Shown piece after piece: positions 49,492 to 61,644 of a stretch of 64,000 nucleotides of DNA (its first letter is position 1; each line of letters begins with the position of its first letter). Source of the DNA: Eudorina sp. 2006-703-Eu-15 (Eukaryota > Chlorophyta > Chlorophyceae > Chlamydomonadales > Volvocaceae); assembly GCA_003117195.1 (NCBI GenBank), contig BDSI01000004.1:124001-188000 (forward strand). The letters run 5' to 3'. Position numbers and translations under genes: made by a program. The notes below the pieces were generated by a model. The model made no database searches and was not told where the DNA came from. It saw nothing but the letters and a program-made list of their open reading frames with translations.

Positions 49492-52400
49492 TTTTGTGGG
49501 CTTCCCGCAACCGCGGAGCGCAATGCCGCGCACGTTGCCGTTTCTGCGCGGGACATTGTCAGCGTCAGCGTCAGCGGGGAGGAGGATGCGGTTCCTAGTG
49601 TATCACCACACGCCTCGCAGCCGGGCCTGACGTGGGCTGGGGCAGCTCCCCTTGCCCATCGGGAGGATCTGCTAAAGCACTCCGCCCCCATTGCGTGCAT
49701 GTGTGAAGGGGAGAGGAGAGCCGCGGGACAGAAAGCGTGTCGGAATGGGTTGAGCGAAAAAACGCGTGTATTTATTGAGAATCGTGTGTGTGTGTGTGTG
49801 TGCTGATTGGGGCTGATTGCGGAAACGGAGCCGCGAAGCGTAGTGTGGGCGTTGGGCACTGCAGGCCGCGTGAGTGGGTGGTCAACGTGTCGTGTTTTGC
49901 GCTTAGCGTGCTATGGAACACTGCGGCAGGAGGCAGCAGCGTGTGTTTAGCGAGAAACCCGCCCGAACCGAACGATCGTCTGTGTGTATGTCTGTCGTAC
50001 AGGTGTGTGTCGGTCGTACACATATGTCAATGTGTTTTGCCGCGGGGTGGAGCGGGGAGTCGCCATCTCCCTCCCCCGCCCTCGTACGCGAACTCTCCCC
50101 TCGCCGCGATGGGCGATGGCGGGACCCGTTCCGTCGCCCGCTAGAGCCGTTGCAGATGCGCTTGTTGGACCTCCACAGCAACCTCGACCTCAACCGCATC
50201 GTCGTCGTCCTGGTCGTCGTCTTGAACCTGACCTGTCGGACACTCGACCGGCAGGGCGGCAGCCTGCTGCCCGCTGCCTGCTGCAGGCGTCTTGCGGAAA
50301 ACATGGGCTGCCGGGCCCCCCTCCCGGGGACCGCTGCTGCCCTGGCTGCCTCGAGAGCGCCAAGGGCCGTCAGCGGTGTGGATCTCGGGAACCTGGGGTT
50401 GCGTTGGCCTGGGGGGGGGCCGCCTCCGGCTCCGGCTTGGTGTGCGTGTGTGTGTGTGGGTGTGTGATATGGTGGTGTGGGGGGAATGGACGAGGCGCGA
50501 AGGAGCCGAGGAGTCTTGGGTCTAATGCCGGCCCGTCCCCCATATTGACTTTGAGCGTAACAAGTGAGGAAATGGTGGAGGAAGTGGGACAGAAGGGGAC
50601 GTGCGTGCCGCATCCAGGCCAGGGACGGTCAGCGGCCGCCGCGCACGTGTGTCCTAGGGTCCTTGGGTCCTGTCACGTGCATCCACACGGGCGCAATGAT
50701 GGAGTGAGACGGCTGTCTCCGGGGTTTATTTGGGTGTTGATGGGGGCACACCCCCTCGGGCCCCGTTTTGCATGCCGCAGCTCGGCTGATGCCATCCCCA
50801 GCGCCCACCGCCTGCCCCGAGCCGCTGCTCTGCTAGAGGGAGGGACCTTGACGGGCCTTGCGGGGAGTGACGGACGGAGACGGCCCTCGCCAGTTGCGGG
50901 GCCGCGAGGAGGCCGGTCACGGAGGGCATTTTGACGTTTTGAAGGAACGCCTTCTCGGAATGTGCGCGCCCAGCAAGGCCCAGCAAGGCCCGGGGGCAAA
51001 GGCCGGGTGTGCTGTTGGCCGCGTCCTGAGCCGCGGCGGAAGGGGGCGGCATGAATGAACCAGGACGTTGCCAGGCGGGACCACTTGCCAAGTACGGAAA
51101 ATTAGGAGCGCCAGTGCTGCTCCGGAAGCGATGTACCAACCCCTGGATTGAAGGGGAGCCGATGGAGGAGAGAGCGACGAGCGACCGGAGGCCGGATGAG
51201 GTAGAAGCTGGGCTTGTGTGTCTTTGTGTGTATCGGGGCCAGTTAATGTTGCAGGGCTTGTTTGTGGCCCAGCTGCCGTACTGTTGTGGCTGTTGTGGCT
51301 GCGGTCCACTCTGCGTACGGCATGGGATGCTGCGGATGAGGGCGTACGGCATGCGCGCGGCATGCCGCGCGCATAATTCGGTTCGGTGAGACCCCTGGGG
51401 ATGGGGGGTTGGTGGTTGGGCTTGGTTACGGTTGCGCTTGGATTCAGAGACCGCCCGGCGGGCCATTGCTGCCGGGACAGCAGCTTTCATAACGTTGACT
51501 GCCGTACTTGAGTACGGAGGTACACGACATGACCCGCTTGTTGTATTGCCAGCGATTGCGGTGGGGTGATGCACGCTAGATGTGCAGCTGCAGAGGCTGG
51601 AAATCGAATGTGATGAAGATATTCATTGCGCGTGGTGGTGCTGCTGCTGCAGCGCTGCGGGAAGTTTGGGGTGAAGGGGCTTGTCCGCGTGCGCGCGCTT
51701 CTGCGGGTGGAGGGTGCGCGTGGGGGTGTCTGTCTGGCGCGCGCTGGCTGCGGGCGTCTGCATTGCTGTGGAGGTGTGCGCAACTGCGGGGGGGTTCAGT
51801 GCTTGCGTGCAGGTGCTGAAGTGCATGTAGGAAACGTTTGCGTGCGCATCACGTGTGTCCGGTGTTGCTGCGCGCGTTGAGGGACCTCGTCTCAAATTAC
51901 AGAATAAATTGTAGCCCTGGCGCATGGCTCCTTGCAATGAGCGGACGAGGCGGGGCCTGAGGTGGAGAGTGTTACGAAGATGTGCTTTTGAACAGCGCGT
52001 GTTGGTGGAGGCGGTAGTGCTGACAGCGATTCGAGCGGTGGCGACTGGCCGAGCGGTGGAGGGGCAAAGCGCGCAGCGCGGTCGGGGCCGTGTGGCGCGA
52101 CAATGGGGGCAAGATGCAGTGCCTTGTCGTTCCATCGCAAAAGATGGCCAATGCCCAGCGATGAAGTGTTTCGTTTTGGAACTACTTTGGCTTGATCCGA
52201 GCCACTGCTCGAGGTGACGGTGTTACCTGCGCCGGCCTTGAAAATTGTGGGTTCAATGTATGTGCGGGTTTGGCGAGAAGCATGGTTTAGGAGTTCGGGG
52301 TGTGTTGCATATTGTGCCGGTCGGGCTCACGAGAAAGGGGCGCGAAGGAAGAGGAAAGCGGGCTCAGGTGGGATGGGGAGATGGTGGTGTGCTTTTGTTC

Positions 52401-54428
52401 GCCGTCGTGTGCCCGTTTGCATACGGCACGATGCGAGGAATGCTCAAATTGGTAATGCCTTGGGCTCGTGGGCATTTTTGCATTCGCGTGCGGCTTTGTT
52501 CGAGCGCGTAGTTTTCGTTGGCAGGAGGCAACTGCCCTGGACCCTTGACCCTGCGTGTGTGCGCAACCCAATTATGCACTGCTAATCCTGCAAATCGAAA
52601 TGCAAGTAAAATATCCATTTTGCCAAGTTTCTAACTCGCGCAACAGGTCCGTTCCGCATGATCTAAGGGGGCGCCAACTGAAATTGGGTAAGGCATGTCG
52701 GTGTCACACAGCAGACAAGAAAATCGTATGGGTGGTACCATTAGACCAACTCAACAGATCCTACTTTGCTCTATAGAACATTATTTATGGAGTACATACG
52801 GGCAAAGTGTTGGGGTAACGACGTAACGGGTGCTGCATGGCTTCAAACCATTGCAGAGCCAAGTTTTTACCTAGAAACGAAGCATAACTAGCTTGATAAC
52901 ACACTGCTAAGGCAATATATAAGATAGGCAGATGATTTGTACAAAGGTGTTCACGCCTAACCCAACCCTTCCGAACTGAAAGGCTCAGAACTAGGAGTGC
53001 GAAGGCCATCGCTGGCCGGGGAATAAGTAAGCCACAGAAAGAAGCCCTGCTTGGGCGCGCTGAGGGTGCGCGGTGGACGCCAGGTTGTAATTGGAATGCA
53101 CCGAAGCGGAAGGCGAGCCACCGGCATTTCTTGCGACTGTCACTCTGCAGGAATCATGCTATAACAGGAGGAGATTGCTTAAGTTGGAGGGCGCCTAGCT
53201 TTCAACACAAATTCGGGGGCGGAACTGGAGGGCGCAAACAAAATGTTTTCGAGGGCTGGAGCGACGCAAGTCCAGCCCTTGGCTGGTGCAGGTGAGCCAT
53301 TTTTAATGCCTGGCGTTTGCAAGCGGGCAGCCGACTCTCTCTGACATGTCAGGCGCATTCGCGGCCCGTTGCCCGCATCCGGCAAAGGCCTCTTCGGAAG
53401 AAACATGCGGGACTCATCTTATGTATTGGTCGGTGAAAGGTTCACTGGGCGATCCATGACTTGGACGCTCGGGTGGTGGGGCCAGCTCGCGGTCGTGCGC
53501 ATTGATGACGCTCGGACTTTACACAAGCTTTCCGAATTCTTATAAGGAATATATTCGCACTCCCTGACTGCAAGCAACAACCAAAAACGCGCCGGGCGTC
53601 CAGGGTCACCCGCTTTTGCCACACCCGCTTCAATGCACTTGTGCTTTGAGCATAATAGCGGTTGCTGGGCCACGTTGGTGCTCTGCGCTTCAAACTGCAG
53701 CGGGGGTTCCTCAATGCGTGACGCCCTGCAGACCACCTTCCACGTGGCTCAGCCCTGTGGGGGGTGCCATCCCCCCCGACCAGCATTCCTGGACCAGGCA
53801 GGACCACGCATGCAAGGCAGGCCCTCCTCTAGAATCATGCAACTGCCTGGGACCGGGATGGGTCATAAAACGGCGGAGGATCTGGCACCTGGGTGAGAGC
53901 ACGACCTAAGCGGCCGCATTGCCGGCAGACAGCCGTCACTCCTAGCAGCCACACGCGGGAGTGAGAAAGCTCCCGAGTAGGGGGGAAGAGCAAGAAGGGC
54001 AGGAAGGGAAGACAGGGAAGGAAGAGCGTTGGCGGGCTGGAGCTTGGACACGGGGCGCCGCAGCGCCCGAAACCGCGCTGCGTCATACCGCCACCGGCAC
54101 CGCCGCCGTGCTGTGCCGGGCATCCCTCTGCCGGCAAACCCTCTCATGTACACCCTTGAACGGATGCGCCATCCCGTCCCTGCCGCCCCAACCCCTCGTT
54201 TGGCCCTTCCAAGGCTCTCCGGTTGCGACCCAAATCGCGTCCTAACGGCTTCTCTTCCTCTCCGATGTGGCCTCCTGCTTGCTTCTGTGACCCGTGCATC
54301 TCTCCTGTCCGGGACCCCCTCACATCTCCCCCTCTCTCTCTCTGTCTCTCTCTCGTCAACCCTCCCTCCACCAACAACTCACAACCCCTCATGCCTAACC
54401 CCCAGATGACTTCTTCGGACGACCTGAC
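49492..54428. other. long stretch without a supported gene
   Basis: Open frames exist on both strands (for example 49984-50934 plus and 50726-51574 minus), but they overlap each other and show no recognisable domain or consistent splice structure. (GT)n tracts lie at about 49786-49801. The part 52550-53000 is AT-richer. The right end must contain the 5' UTR and promoter of the WD40 gene, and possibly an upstream exon. Confidence 0.4.
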
Positions 54429-57400
54429 ATGCTGAACAACAGCGTTACCCAGGCGCGCGTGCCCACCAAGTGCAACTCGGGGCTGCTCGCTCTCAAGGTG
54501 CCCGACCCGCCGCAGTTCGCGCCGTCGGCCGTGTGCGCCATCTCGGCGGACGGGAAGATTGCGGCGGTGGGCGGTCGCGACATTGAGCTGTTCCTTTGGG
54601 ATGTGGACACGGGCGATTTGCTGTCCAAGATCCGCGGACATGACATATTTTGGGTGGGCAGCCATGACAATGCCTTCTTCATCACATGCCAGGAAGATGG
54701 CAAGGTGGGCGGCGGGCGCGAGGCAGGGGGGCCTCGTGTGGGGAAGGCGCGGCGGGGGGGGGAGAGGGGCCCGGGGCGGGGTCCGAGAGGGTCGGGGCTG
54801 CGGCTGAGCTGCGAGGGAGGAGAAGAGGGAAGGCGAGAAGGGGGGCGGGAAGGGAAGGAAGAGAAGCGAAAACTTGAAGAGGCGGGCGAGAAGAAACAGG
54901 TGATGCGGAAACGATTACGCAGGAAAACACCGGGCGGGATGCGTTTGGAGCAGGGATTGAAGAATGGGCAGGAGACAGTCAGCGCGACTCGATGATTGGA
55001 TGGGAAGTGGAGCTGATTGAGGGCGTTACCGGGAGGGCGGGGCCGCGGACACGGGTAGTGGATGGCGGGGGTGTGGGCCAGCTGGAGGGTGGATGGGGTA
55101 AGGCAGGGCCGCGGAGGGCGCCCGAGCTGAGTAGCCGCGTTGCAGCGGCAGTGGCAAAGAGGACGAGGCGCAGCAGCAGCCGTGGTGGCCGCAGCACCAG
55201 CGCCGACAGCAGCGAACACAGAAGCAGGAGCATCTGCAGTGCCAAACGCCAGGCAAGGCTGCGGACGTGCGGAGGAGCCGGGGCAGGCGCAGCAGGAGCA
55301 GAAGCGGATGCAGGAGGTCACATCCGTGGTGGGGGTGCTGTTGATGGGGTTGCGGGGCGGTGCCGCCCCAAGTGCCTGCGGCGCCTGGCGCCGTACGTAA
55401 GGCCAACGGCACGCCCTCGGCAGGAAGTACCCCGAAAGGAGCAGCAGCAGGAGGAAGAGGGGAAGAGGAGGAAGCGGATTCGGTTCCTTGCTTGACAGTG
55501 TGATGATGGTGATGAGGGCAACAAAACTAGCCTGCAGCGAATGTGTCAAGTCCTGGTGGTCGTCATGGGCCGCCGGGGAGCGGAGCTTGTCCGTGCGTAG
55601 CTGTGGCAGCAGCTGCGCCGTCGGGGCAGCTCCGCTCTTGGGCGCTTGGGCGCCATGCAGCCGCGGGGTACAGCGAAATTCGTAGGAAAAGAGCCAAAGA
55701 CTATCTGCTCCTGCAAGCTGCCTGGTACTCCCCCTAAACATGAAAGCCACCTTCTCGTCCCCACGGCGGGGCTCGGGCAATTTTCCCGTCCCCACAGCGG
55801 GGCTTGGGCAACCCAGCCTGACGACCCGCACTGCAGGGCGCGCGTGGCAGTGGCTGCGGCGACCTCAAGGATGTTAGGACCCCGTTTGCGCCGACCACCC
55901 CATGCCTGGAGCACCCAAATCCGCGACCCATGCTGTCCGTTACCAAGTGAATCGTTCTACTGATCGTGTGCGGGCGTACGTGTGTGCGTGCGTGTGTTTT
56001 TCCCTCAGGTGTTGATGTGGGACCGCGCGACCATGCGTACAACATTGACCCTGGGGGAGGTGGCGGAGGGCATCACGTGCTGCCACATTGCGCAGGAGAA
56101 CGACTTTGTGGTCGTGGGGGGCGCCAAGGTGGGCGGGGCGGGAGGGGCTGGGGCAGCGGCTGGGGCTGCTAGAGGGCCAATGGTCAGTCGGCAGCCGGGG
56201 CCGAGCGGCAAAGAGTTTTCGGGGAGGGGAACTCGGCTTTGGGCAGGGCAGATGAATTAAGGGGCTTATTGCCGGATTGGGGGACAGCGGGGGGCGGATT
56301 GTTGGATGGGATTCTACGAGTTTCGGGGGAAATAGGACTCGAGCAGAGCGCTCTTTGTCTAGCAAGGGGATGGGTGGGGCAATATGCGTCAGGGGGACCT
56401 GCTGCTGCTGCTGCTGCTGCTGCTTTGCCGCTGCCGATGTTGTCTGAGCTTGGGGGGTTAAAAAGAAACAGCCCAGACACACCCAGCACTGGGCTTGGGG
56501 ACTGCGCCGCGCAGCGCCGTGTGGTCTAGTTGGGCTCTGGGCGGTCATGACTTCTCAATATTTCTCGCACACCTCCTTATGAAGTGATGAAGAAAAGGAG
56601 CCAGTCCTAAAAACTCGCATTCGCACTCGTTCGGACATCTTGCACCCCCGCCCGCCCGTCGTTTCCCACAGGGCAACGTGTACAGTTGGGACACGGACAC
56701 CGGCACGGTGGCGCACGTGTATGAGGCGGGCCACAAGGGCGCTGTGCAGTTTGCCCAGGTGTACTCGCTGCCCAGCTACGGCCGCTGCGTGGTGTCGTGC
56801 GGCGCCAAGGACCACACGGTGGTGGGTACCGGGCGCTGGCGGAGAGAGGGGGAATGAGGGTGACGAGGGGGAGTGGGGGTGTAGGAGTGCGATAGGCAAA
56901 GGCCCTGTGAAGAACCGACTGCATCTCCACGACAGGGAGGAGCGGGGTAGGCAAGGAGGAGGAGGATGCGTGTGCAACTGGCTGGTAGGGGGACGATCTC
57001 TGTGCCGTCGGCCCCGAAAAAGCAGATGTCCGTCCGGCTGCACACGGCCCCACTTTCGCCGTGCCGCCGCGGCCTCACTTCCCCACTCCTCTCCCCCACT
57101 CCTCTCCCCCACTCCGCTTCCCCATTCCTCCTCTTCCGCTTCTCCCCTTTCTCAAACCCAACCCGTCGCGGCCGCAGGTGGTGTGGGACCTGCTGACCGG
57201 CGAGCCCCGCGCCCTGATTGAGATCAAGGAGCTGGAGCACGCCAAGAACCTCAAGTACGAGGTCTCGCGCGACGGCGCGCGGGTGGTGGTGTGGTGCACG
57301 GACTCGGTGCCGTTCCCCAACCTGGTGGTGGTGGACATCATGTCGCAGAACAAGATCTCGGTGTACTGCCACGAGGGCCTGGTCCGGCAGGTGGGTGGTA

Positions 57401-60400
57401 GAGGGGGAAGGGGGGAGGCGGCAACGCAGGCGGGCCGGGGAGGGGGTTGGCGACGGTTGGGCGATAGTTGGAGTATACCGTACTTGATGGAATTGTTCCC
57501 CCGAGGACAAGGGGGATGGGAGGCCGAAAGTGCACGGGAGGGGTTGTGAGGAGGGGGGCGTGGGGCTGGGGAGCGTGCTTTTGGGTTTGGCACTGCAGCT
57601 GAGCGAGAGCGGGGCGATCCGGAGTGCCCGTCGCCGAACCTCGTCGAGCCTCGCCTCGCTTCTTCCGCATCGTCTTAGCCTGGGTTCGTTTCTGTCCCAC
57701 TCCGTCTTGGTCCCGTCCCTCTGTCCCTCTTGTCAGGCGGTCTTCACCCCCAACGGCGACAGGATCATCAGCTGCGGCAACGACAACAAGCTGCAGGTGC
57801 GCGGGGGAGGAGGGGAGGGTATGAGATATTGGTAGACATTTTCATACTGGGGAGGAGAGGGGGGGCAGCGGCCTGACGCGCGGCCCTCGCCCCTGGGGGT
57901 CGATGGAAGGGTCGGTTATGCGGAGCTGCCCCACAAGCTGCCCACGCTTTGCCGATTGTGACCACCCCACACTCCTCCCTCCGCGGCCCCCCCTCCAACG
58001 CGGCTAGGTGTGGGACACATTCAGCCTGGAGAACCTGGTGACCATGGCCGGCCACGACGGCAGCGTGCTGTGCTGCGCCGTGAACGAGACCGCCAGCCGC
58101 GTGGTCAGCGGCGGCGAGGACTGCTCCGTGCGCCTGTGGAGCCTGGACGACGGGAAGCAGCTGCTGGCCTTCCAGGTGGGGGTGGGGGTTAAATTGAAAA
58201 AAGAAATAAACCCAAAAAACAGGCCCAGGCACACCCAGAAAAAACATACTTACGTGGCGCATAGCAACGGAAATCTAGAGGCCGCGCGCGGGCGCGCGGC
58301 CGCGCGGCCGCGCTGCCGCCGGTGCAACAGCAGGCAGCGTCCCAACCCGAAAAGAAACGATACATTACCGACCTGTGGTTGTGGAGGAGGTGGCGGTGGG
58401 GGCACACCGCGCGCGTGAGGGTCGCGAGGGTGGGCCCCGCGAGAAGGGGGCCGCGAGGCCCCCCTCCCTAAACCCGAACAGCCAACCCAACCCAACCCAA
58501 CCCAACCCTACCCAGCGCACGCCGTCGCGGTGCACTAGGGGCCGCTCGCCATCGCAGGGCACGCCAAGAAAGAAACGAGATGCACAACGCCAAGGCGCTG
58601 CCTTCCTACCCCTCACCGCACGCGCCGTGTCCCCTCCGTCATCGCTGTTTGATCCGCCTTGTGAGCCCGATCGATGCCACCATCCTGATCACCCGGCGCT
58701 CACCCTGCCCCGCACCACCCAGCTGCACCACCCGCTTCGCACAACCCCGCACCATAAACCCGGACCATACCCCCCCCCCCTCCCCAGCCTTACACACCCT
58801 ATTTCCCATACCCTCACCCCCGTTCAGGCCCAGGACGAGCCCATCAAGCAGGTGCAGTTCTCCGCCTCGGGTCAGAAGATCCTCTCCAGCGACGTGACCG
58901 GCCGCGTGTACGTGTGGTCCATGCACGCCGAGTTCCTGACCAACCTGATGCGGCGCTACGCGGACAACATCTCGGCGTGCGCCATGTCCAACGACATGAA
59001 GCTGTGCCTGGTGGGCTGCAACAACGGCCGCGTGATGCTGTGGGACGTCGAGCGGCGCGAGAGCGTGTGGGAGTACACGCACCACACGGGCCGCGTGGAG
59101 GCGGTGGCGTTCAACTCGATGAGGGACATGTGCGCCACGGCGGGCGCGGACGGCCGGATCGTGCTGCTGTTCAGCGACAGCGGGAAGCAGGTGCGGTGGG
59201 ACGGGCGGGGGTGAGTGGGTGTGTGGGTGTGTGGCGTGCAGCCTGGCATGAAACCCCAGAACACACCCTACTGTTCCCCCGTAAACACGACAGTGGGTAT
59301 CCCCGCAAGGTATGCCGGGAATGCCGCATTGCGCTGGCAGCCAGCGCGCAGTCCACCAGTTTAACGGTAGTCCGTTAGGTCTTGTGGTCCTGTGTGTAGC
59401 CCAGCAGGTCCTGTTTGTTCTCCTCCTGTTTACGTCCTGCTCCAATGCCCCCCCCTCTACCCCCTGCCCCCTGGCAATCAGCGCAGCTCCTTCCGACATG
59501 TCGACCAATTCGGTATTTACCGCCTCTCTCCTACCCTCTCCCGCTCCCTCGCCCCGTCCCTCCTCTCCCCGCCCTCTCTTCCCGCTCCCTCCCTCCCTTG
59601 GCCCCCCTTTACACACAGGCCAACTCCTTCCTGGGCGCCGAGGAGCCCATGATGACGGTGCAGTTCTCTCCCGACGACGAGCGCATCGCGGGCTGCGCCG
59701 CGGACGGCAAGCTGTACCTGTACAACACCGCCGGCTCCACCCGCAAGCCCAAGGCGGTGCTGAGGTCCAGCGTGGCGCGCATCCAGAACCACGTCTGGTC
59801 GCCCAACTCCAAGCTGGTGGCGGGGGCCTGCTCCGACGGGACCATGATGGTGGGTGCAAGCGCGGAGCGCTTCCCGGGGCGGCCGGGCAGGGGCCGCGGG
59901 AAGGGGCCGCGGGCGGGGCGGGGTGCGGCGGGGCGGGGTGTCGCACACCCACATGGCCGGGGTCTGTCAGCGGGCGGGGCGGGGTGCGGCGGGGCGGGGC
60001 GGGGGTGTGTGTCGCACACCCACATCGCCGGGGTCTGTCAGCTGTTGGCTTGTCGGCCTGTCGCTGCCCACGGAGCTTGCGCCCCAGGGTCTCCTGCCTC
60101 ACCCTGGTCTGTCCCCTCCCTCCCTAAATCCTCCGCGTCCCCTCGCAGGTGTGGAACGCCAGCTCGGGCGGCATCCACTCGGTGCTGGAGGGCGCGGCAG
60201 TGAGCGCCACGTGCTGCTGCTTCGACCTCATCGGCAAGCTGCTGGCGGTGGGGACGGTGCTGGGTGAGTGGGGGGTCCCGGCAGCAGGGGGCGGGGTTTG
60301 GGACGGGACCGCCGGGGGGGGGGAGAAGGACCTCAGTCCCCATATGGGTCACAGCATTGCTATGGGTCACAGCACCGCAATGGGGGCCGGGGCGGTCTCC

Positions 60401-61550
60401 CGCTGCGTCCTGCGCTGCCCCTGGGCGGATGGCGACGAGCGTGGGGGTGGGTGGGTACCGCGCGCCTCGCCTGTTTGTGTCTCAATCTTCGTAACGCACA
60501 CCGCCCTCCCCGCTGCCCGCCGCCCCCTCTTTACCCCTCCGAACCCATCCACGGCCTCACCTCCGCGTCTCAACCCGTCCTCCTGCCTTCTTATTTTACC
60601 GATGCGCTGCGATTGTTCTCTTAAACCCCTCCAACCCACCCAGGCACCACCCTGCTGTACAACCTGGAGACGAGTGAGATGCTGGTGGAGCTCAAGGGCA
60701 ACGCCAGCCCGGTGCGGGAGGTGGTGTTCAACCAGGAGACCAGCCAGCTGACCACCATGTGCAGCAGGCAGGCGTGTCTGTGGGACGTGGCGTCGGCGAC
60801 CAAGGTAGGGACGGGGGCAGGCAGGGAACGGAGGAGGGACAGGTGGAGCGGACGCGGGGGAGGAGCAGAAGGACAGGGAGGCGGATGGGAAGTGAGGGAG
60901 GCGCAGGGTATATGGAAAACGAACCTGTAGGGGGACGGCCCTTCCACCGTCCTGCCGCCCCTCCTTCCCCCACCCCCGGCTCTGGCAGCAGCGCAGTACG
61001 AGTATGTGTCTGCCGATTTGCTATACCACCCTCCCGCCCGCCTTTTCCCCTCTCCCCTCCCCCCCGCAGATCCGTGTGTTTGACTTTGTGGTGGACAAGG
61101 CGGGCGACTTCAAGTCCCCCCCTCACCCCTACCGCTGGGCGGTGGCGCACAACTCCACGGTGCTGTTCGACCACGAGAGCGAGGCGCTGGTGCTGGACAT
61201 GCTCACCATCGACGACCCGCTGCTCAGGTCGTACTACCTGTCGGATGTGCAGGTGGGGCCGTCGACATTACCGGGGGGGTGGGGTGGGGGGTGGGGTGGG
61301 TGGGGCGGGGTAAAGGGCTGAAGGGGGTGATGGGGTGAAGGGGAAGGGCGGAGGGGCGGGGAGTCAGTTTGATTCGTGTACAGGTGGTTGACGGTAAGAA
61401 CTGCCTAGTGGAGGGTTGATGGAGGTGCATGGCGGGGAAGGGGTGAGGGGAAACGCGCGGGGCACTCAGTGGTGGCGACGCATCCTCCGATTGCAGCGTC
61501 GCGGCCGACGTGACGTGTCTGTGCGTTTCTCACGTGACATGTGTGTGTGT

Positions 61551-61644
<94 letters not shown>

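Noticed and set aside
49984..50934. A 316-residue plus-strand open frame
   Set aside because: Runs through GT-repeat-derived Cys/Val stretches and overlaps other frames, with no domain.
50726..51574. A 282-residue minus-strand open frame
   Set aside because: No recognisable domain, and it overlaps open frames on the plus strand. No splice or polyadenylation context supports it.
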